A model generated the notes under the pieces. That model was given only the letters and a program-made list of their open reading frames with translations, made no database searches and was not told the origin of the DNA. DNA of 7,787 bases from the NCBI GenBank assembly GCA_020430865.1, contig JAGQIY010001365.1:1-7787 (forward strand), in the 5' to 3' direction. How positions within the stretch are numbered: position 1 is the first letter of the stretch; each line of letters opens with the position of its first letter. The DNA comes from Myxococcales bacterium (GTDB lineage Bacteria > Myxococcota > Polyangia > Polyangiales > Polyangiaceae). This document shows positions 5,162 to 7,787 of this stretch, in pieces. The translations under genes were made by a program, and so were the position numbers.

Positions 5162-6751
5162 CTAGTCGAGCACGACCTTGGACGCCTGCTTCACGAAGTT
5201 CACGCCGCGGATCTTGTCCAGGGTGCTCTCGTTGAGCTCGGAGTCCAGCATCCACAGCGACGCAGCCGACTCACTCGAGGTGTGAACGCCGACCTGCATG
5301 CGCGAGATGTTGATCTTGTTCTCGCCCAGGATGGTGCCGATGTTGCCGATGACGCCTGGCTTGTCCGCGTTCTTCATCACGAGCATCGCGCCCTCGAGCA
5401 ACAGATCGAGGTCGAAGTCTCCCCAGCGCACGAGCCGCGGCCCGCGGTCGGACGCCAGCGTACCGGAGACGGACACGCGCTCACCGTTCGCGCCAGTGAC
5501 GGTCAGCGAGACCAGGGTCGCGAAGCCGCTCTTTCCGCTGCTCTTGAGTTCCCGCACGTCGATACCGCGATCTCCCGCGACCATGGGAGCGTTGATCGGG
5601 TTGACGGGTTCCTCCAGGAACTGGTCGAGGACACCGGCCAGGGCGGCGTTCACCACGGGTGCGAGCTTCAGGCCCGCAGCCTCGCCGCTGAACTCCAGCT
5701 CGACGGAGCGAGGTTGCAGGGACTCCACCTGTCCGAGGAACTGCCCCAGACGCTTCCCTAGCGTGACGTACGGGCCCAGCACGGAGGCCATCTCACGCGG
5801 CACGGAAGGCACGTTGATCGAGTTCGTGATGGTGCCCTCGGTGAGCAGGGCGACCACCTGCTGACAGATCTCCACGGCGACGCGAAGCTGCGCCTCCTTG
5901 GTCGACGCCCCGAGGTGGGGAGTCACCACCGCACCCGGGTGCTTGACGATCTCGCTCAGGCCAGGCGGCTCCTCCGGGAACACGTCGAGGGCGACTCCAC
6001 CAATCTTGCCGGAGTCGAGGCCGCGCACCAGCGCCGCCTCATCGTAGACTCCACCGCGGGCGGCGTTCACCAGCAGCACGCCGTCCTTCATCTTGGCGAT
6101 GGCGTCATCGTTCACCAGATGCTTGGTCTCGGCGGTGAGCGGCGTGTGCACGGAGATCGCATCAGCCCGACGGAACAGCTCGTCCAGGCTCACCAGCTCG
6201 ACGCCCAGCTCCGCAGCGCGCTCGCTGGTCACCACCGGATCGAAGGCGATCACTTCCATGTGCAGACCTCGCGCGCGATCCGCGAGGATACGCCCGATGT
6301 TTCCGAGGCCGATGACGCCCATCGTCTTGCCAGTCAGCTCACGCCCCTCGAAGAGCTTCTTCTCCCACTTCCCTTCCTTCATCGAGGAGCAGGCTGCGGG
6401 GATCTTTCGAGCGAGGCTCATCAGCAAGGACAGCGCGTGCTCCGCCGTGGTCACGGCGTTACCGGTCGGCGTGTTCATCACCACGATGCCGCGACGCGAG
6501 GCTTCCTTCACGTCCACGTTGTCGACCCCGATGCCCGCGCGCCCGACGACTCGCAGGTTCTCCGCTGAGTCGAGCACCTTCTTGGTGACCTTGGAACCGC
6601 TGCGGATGACCAAGCCGTGATACTGGCCGATGCATCCCGCAAGCTCGTCCTCGGACAAGCCGGGCTTGTAGTCGACCTCGATGCCTGCGGCCTTCTCGAG
6701 CACCTCCAGCCCCTGCTTTGCCAGGCTGTCGGAAACCAGAACCTTTGCCAT
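5162..6751 (-). CDS. serA: D-3-phosphoglycerate dehydrogenase
   Basis: SerA oxidises 3-phosphoglycerate to 3-phosphohydroxypyruvate with NAD+, the first committed step of serine biosynthesis, in the cytoplasm. At 529 residues this is the long form. The N-terminal substrate domain includes VGRAGIGVDNVD (69-80). The nucleotide-binding core has GLGNIG (148-153) with the ribose-binding Asp171. The expected catalytic residues are visible: Arg232 in NAARGG, Glu261 in DVFPEEP and His279 in TPHLGAS. Residues about 320-450 match the extra intervening domain of long SerA proteins. The C-terminal ACT domain (about 456-529, NADKPGVIGNIG) is the usual site of feedback control by serine. The ATG at 6751 is preceded by AGGAAGGG with a six-base spacer and overlaps the serC TGA by one base (TGATG), so the two are translationally coupled. 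A GTG one codon earlier is the only nearby alternative. Confidence 0.97.
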   Translation of the reverse strand: MAKVLVSDSLAKQGLEVLEKAAGIEVDYKPGLSEDELAGCIGQYHGLVIRSGSKVTKKVLDSAENLRVVGRAGIGVDNVDVKEASRRGIVVMNTPTGNAVTTAEHALSLLMSLARKIPAACSSMKEGKWEKKLFEGRELTGKTMGVIGLGNIGRILADRARGLHMEVIAFDPVVTSERAAELGVELVSLDELFRRADAISVHTPLTAETKHLVNDDAIAKMKDGVLLVNAARGGVYDEAALVRGLDSGKIGGVALDVFPEEPPGLSEIVKHPGAVVTPHLGASTKEAQLRVAVEICQQVVALLTEGTITNSINVPSVPREMASVLGPYVTLGKRLGQFLGQVESLQPRSVELEFSGEAAGLKLAPVVNAALAGVLDQFLEEPVNPINAPMVAGDRGIDVRELKSSGKSGFATLVSLTVTGANGERVSVSGTLASDRGPRLVRWGDFDLDLLLEGAMLVMKNADKPGVIGNIGTILGENKINISRMQVGVHTSSESAASLWMLDSELNESTLDKIRGVNFVKQASKVVLD

Positions 6752-7787
6752 CACTTACCCTTCCTGAAATCGGCCATGAAGGACACCAGGGCCTCTACCC
6801 CTGCCTTCTCGGCGGCGTTGTAGATTGAGGCGCGGACGCCACCGACGGAGCGATGCCCCTTGAGGCCGACCATGCCCTTTTCACCGGCGGCTTTGATGAA
6901 CTCGGCCTCCAGCTCGGGCGTGGGCAGGTTGAACACCACGTTCATCAACGAACGGCTGCCCTTTTCCACAGGGCAACGATAGAAGTCGGCGTCGGAGTCG
7001 ATCGCGGAGTAGAGCAGGTCGCCCTTCTCGCGGTTCTTCCGCTCCATGGCCTCGAGACCGCCCGCAGCCTTCACGACCTCGAGCACGTTGCGCATCAGGT
7101 AGATGCTGAACGTGGGAGGGGTGTTGTAGAGCGAACCCGCGTTGGCGTGCGTCGAATAGCGCAGGATGCTCGGCGTCCCGTCCTTCTCCTTGGCCATCAG
7201 CGCCTTGTCGATGATCACGAGCGCGAGACCGCTGGGGCCGATGTTCTTCTGAGCGCCCGCGTAGATCAGGCCGAACTTGGAGACATCGATCGGCCGCCAC
7301 ATGATGTCACTGGACATGTCGGCGACGAGTGGCGCCTTGGTCTCTGGGAAGTCGAACCACTGCGTTCCGGCGATCGTGTTGTTGCTGGTGATGTGGACGT
7401 ACTGAGCGTTCGCGTCCAGATCCAGCTCGGAAGCCTTGGGGATACGGGTGAACTTACCGTCCACGGCGACGTTGGCCGCGGTGCGCGCGTTGCCGATGAG
7501 CTTGGCTTCGGCGAGGGCCTTCTTGGACCAGGAGCCGGTGATGACGTAGTCAGCGCTCTGACCGTCGCCAAGGAAGTTCATGGGTACCATCGCGAACTGC
7601 AGGCTCGCACCGCCTTGCAGCAACAGCACCTCGTGAGAGTCCGGGACTTTGAGCAGCTCGCGCACCAGAGCCAGGGTCTGCTGATGAACGGCATCGTAGG
7701 CTTTGCCACGGTGACTGTGCTCGATGACGCTCATGCCAGTGCCCTCGAGATCGAGAAGCTCTGCTTGAGCACGCTCTAGCGCAGCCA
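6751..7787 (-). CDS. serC: Phosphoserine aminotransferase (5' end outside window)
   Basis: SerC is a class V PLP-dependent aminotransferase that converts 3-phosphohydroxypyruvate and glutamate to O-phosphoserine and 2-oxoglutarate, using the product of SerA. The frame is open to the right edge. Reading on from the internal ATG at 7734, 17 more in-frame codons upstream still look like SerC (LERAQAELLDLEGTG). Compared with the E. coli enzyme (about 362 residues), roughly 17-20 N-terminal residues are missing. Family blocks counted from that internal Met are SVIEHSHRGK (2-11), QGGASLQFAMVPMN (40-53), ADMSSDI (138-144), YAGAQKNIGPSG (158-169) with the PLP-binding Lys163, NTPPTF (204-209) and GHRSVGGVRASIYNA at the C-terminus. 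The ATG at 7734 is therefore internal, not the true start. serC is upstream of serA in the same operon; its promoter is outside the window. Confidence 0.96.
   Translation of the reverse strand, partial: AALERAQAELLDLEGTGMSVIEHSHRGKAYDAVHQQTLALVRELLKVPDSHEVLLLQGGASLQFAMVPMNFLGDGQSADYVITGSWSKKALAEAKLIGNARTAANVAVDGKFTRIPKASELDLDANAQYVHITSNNTIAGTQWFDFPETKAPLVADMSSDIMWRPIDVSKFGLIYAGAQKNIGPSGLALVIIDKALMAKEKDGTPSILRYSTHANAGSLYNTPPTFSIYLMRNVLEVVKAAGGLEAMERKNREKGDLLYSAIDSDADFYRCPVEKGSRSLMNVVFNLPTPELEAEFIKAAGEKGMVGLKGHRSVGGVRASIYNAAEKAGVEALVSFMADFRKGK
6758..6765 (-). promoter_or_regulatory. Ribosome-binding site of serA
   Basis: AGGAAGGG lies within the last codons of serC, six bases before the ATG at 6751. 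It is one of the strongest Shine-Dalgarno matches in the window and decides for the ATG over the adjoining GTG at 6754. Confidence 0.65.

Noticed and set aside
5915..6568. 217-codon plus-strand open frame antisense to serA
   Set aside because: It lies wholly inside serA, whose catalytic motifs are intact; there is no independent support.
6853..7779. 308-codon plus-strand open frame antisense to serC
   Set aside because: It is a shadow of a well-conserved enzyme gene and reads as His/Val/Asp-rich noise.

Overview
The window looks like a chromosomal segment from a high-GC member of the Myxococcota, most likely a Sorangium/Polyangium-type myxobacterium. This is inferred from the strong G/C preference at third codon positions, the stacked FHA (phosphothreonine-binding) genes, and a secreted Pro/Ala-rich protein with two C-terminal membrane segments. 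No rRNA, tRNA, CRISPR array or mobile element is visible.

Layout, left to right. (1) Positions 1-354, minus strand: the first 118 codons of an unrecognised helical protein that runs off the left edge. (2) Positions 516-971, plus strand: a DUF721/DciA-like protein, of the family linked to loading of the replicative helicase. It is divergent from gene 1 and nearly abuts the next gene tail to tail. (3) Positions 4198 down to 990, minus strand: four genes forming a probable operon. An unrecognised 161-residue protein comes first, followed by three paralogous FHA-domain proteins. Each FHA protein joins an N-terminal FHA domain to a helical C-terminal domain of about 130 residues that I do not recognise. 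The first of them also carries a four-cysteine zinc-ribbon motif. (4) Positions 4369-5052, plus strand: a secreted or envelope protein with a signal peptide, a Pro/Ala-rich linker, a small beta-rich region and two membrane helices. (5) Positions 7787 down to 5162, minus strand: serC (5' end outside the window) and serA, overlapping by one base, closed by a hairpin terminator at 5092-5118.

How the genes work together. SerA and SerC catalyse the first two steps of serine biosynthesis from 3-phosphoglycerate. The FHA cluster is the least ordinary part. Its three reader domains keep the canonical phosphothreonine-binding residues, so it probably acts downstream of Ser/Thr kinases, but no kinase or phosphatase lies in the window and the target process cannot be read from the sequence. 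A sigma70-like promoter (TTGACG, 16-base spacer, GATAAC) lies just upstream of the four-gene operon. Its -35 box sits in the spacer of a perfect 8-base inverted repeat, suggesting a regulated promoter. The 5' end of the operon's first gene is ambiguous: a short overlapping frame with coding-like composition could be a leader ORF or the remains of a frameshifted N-terminus.
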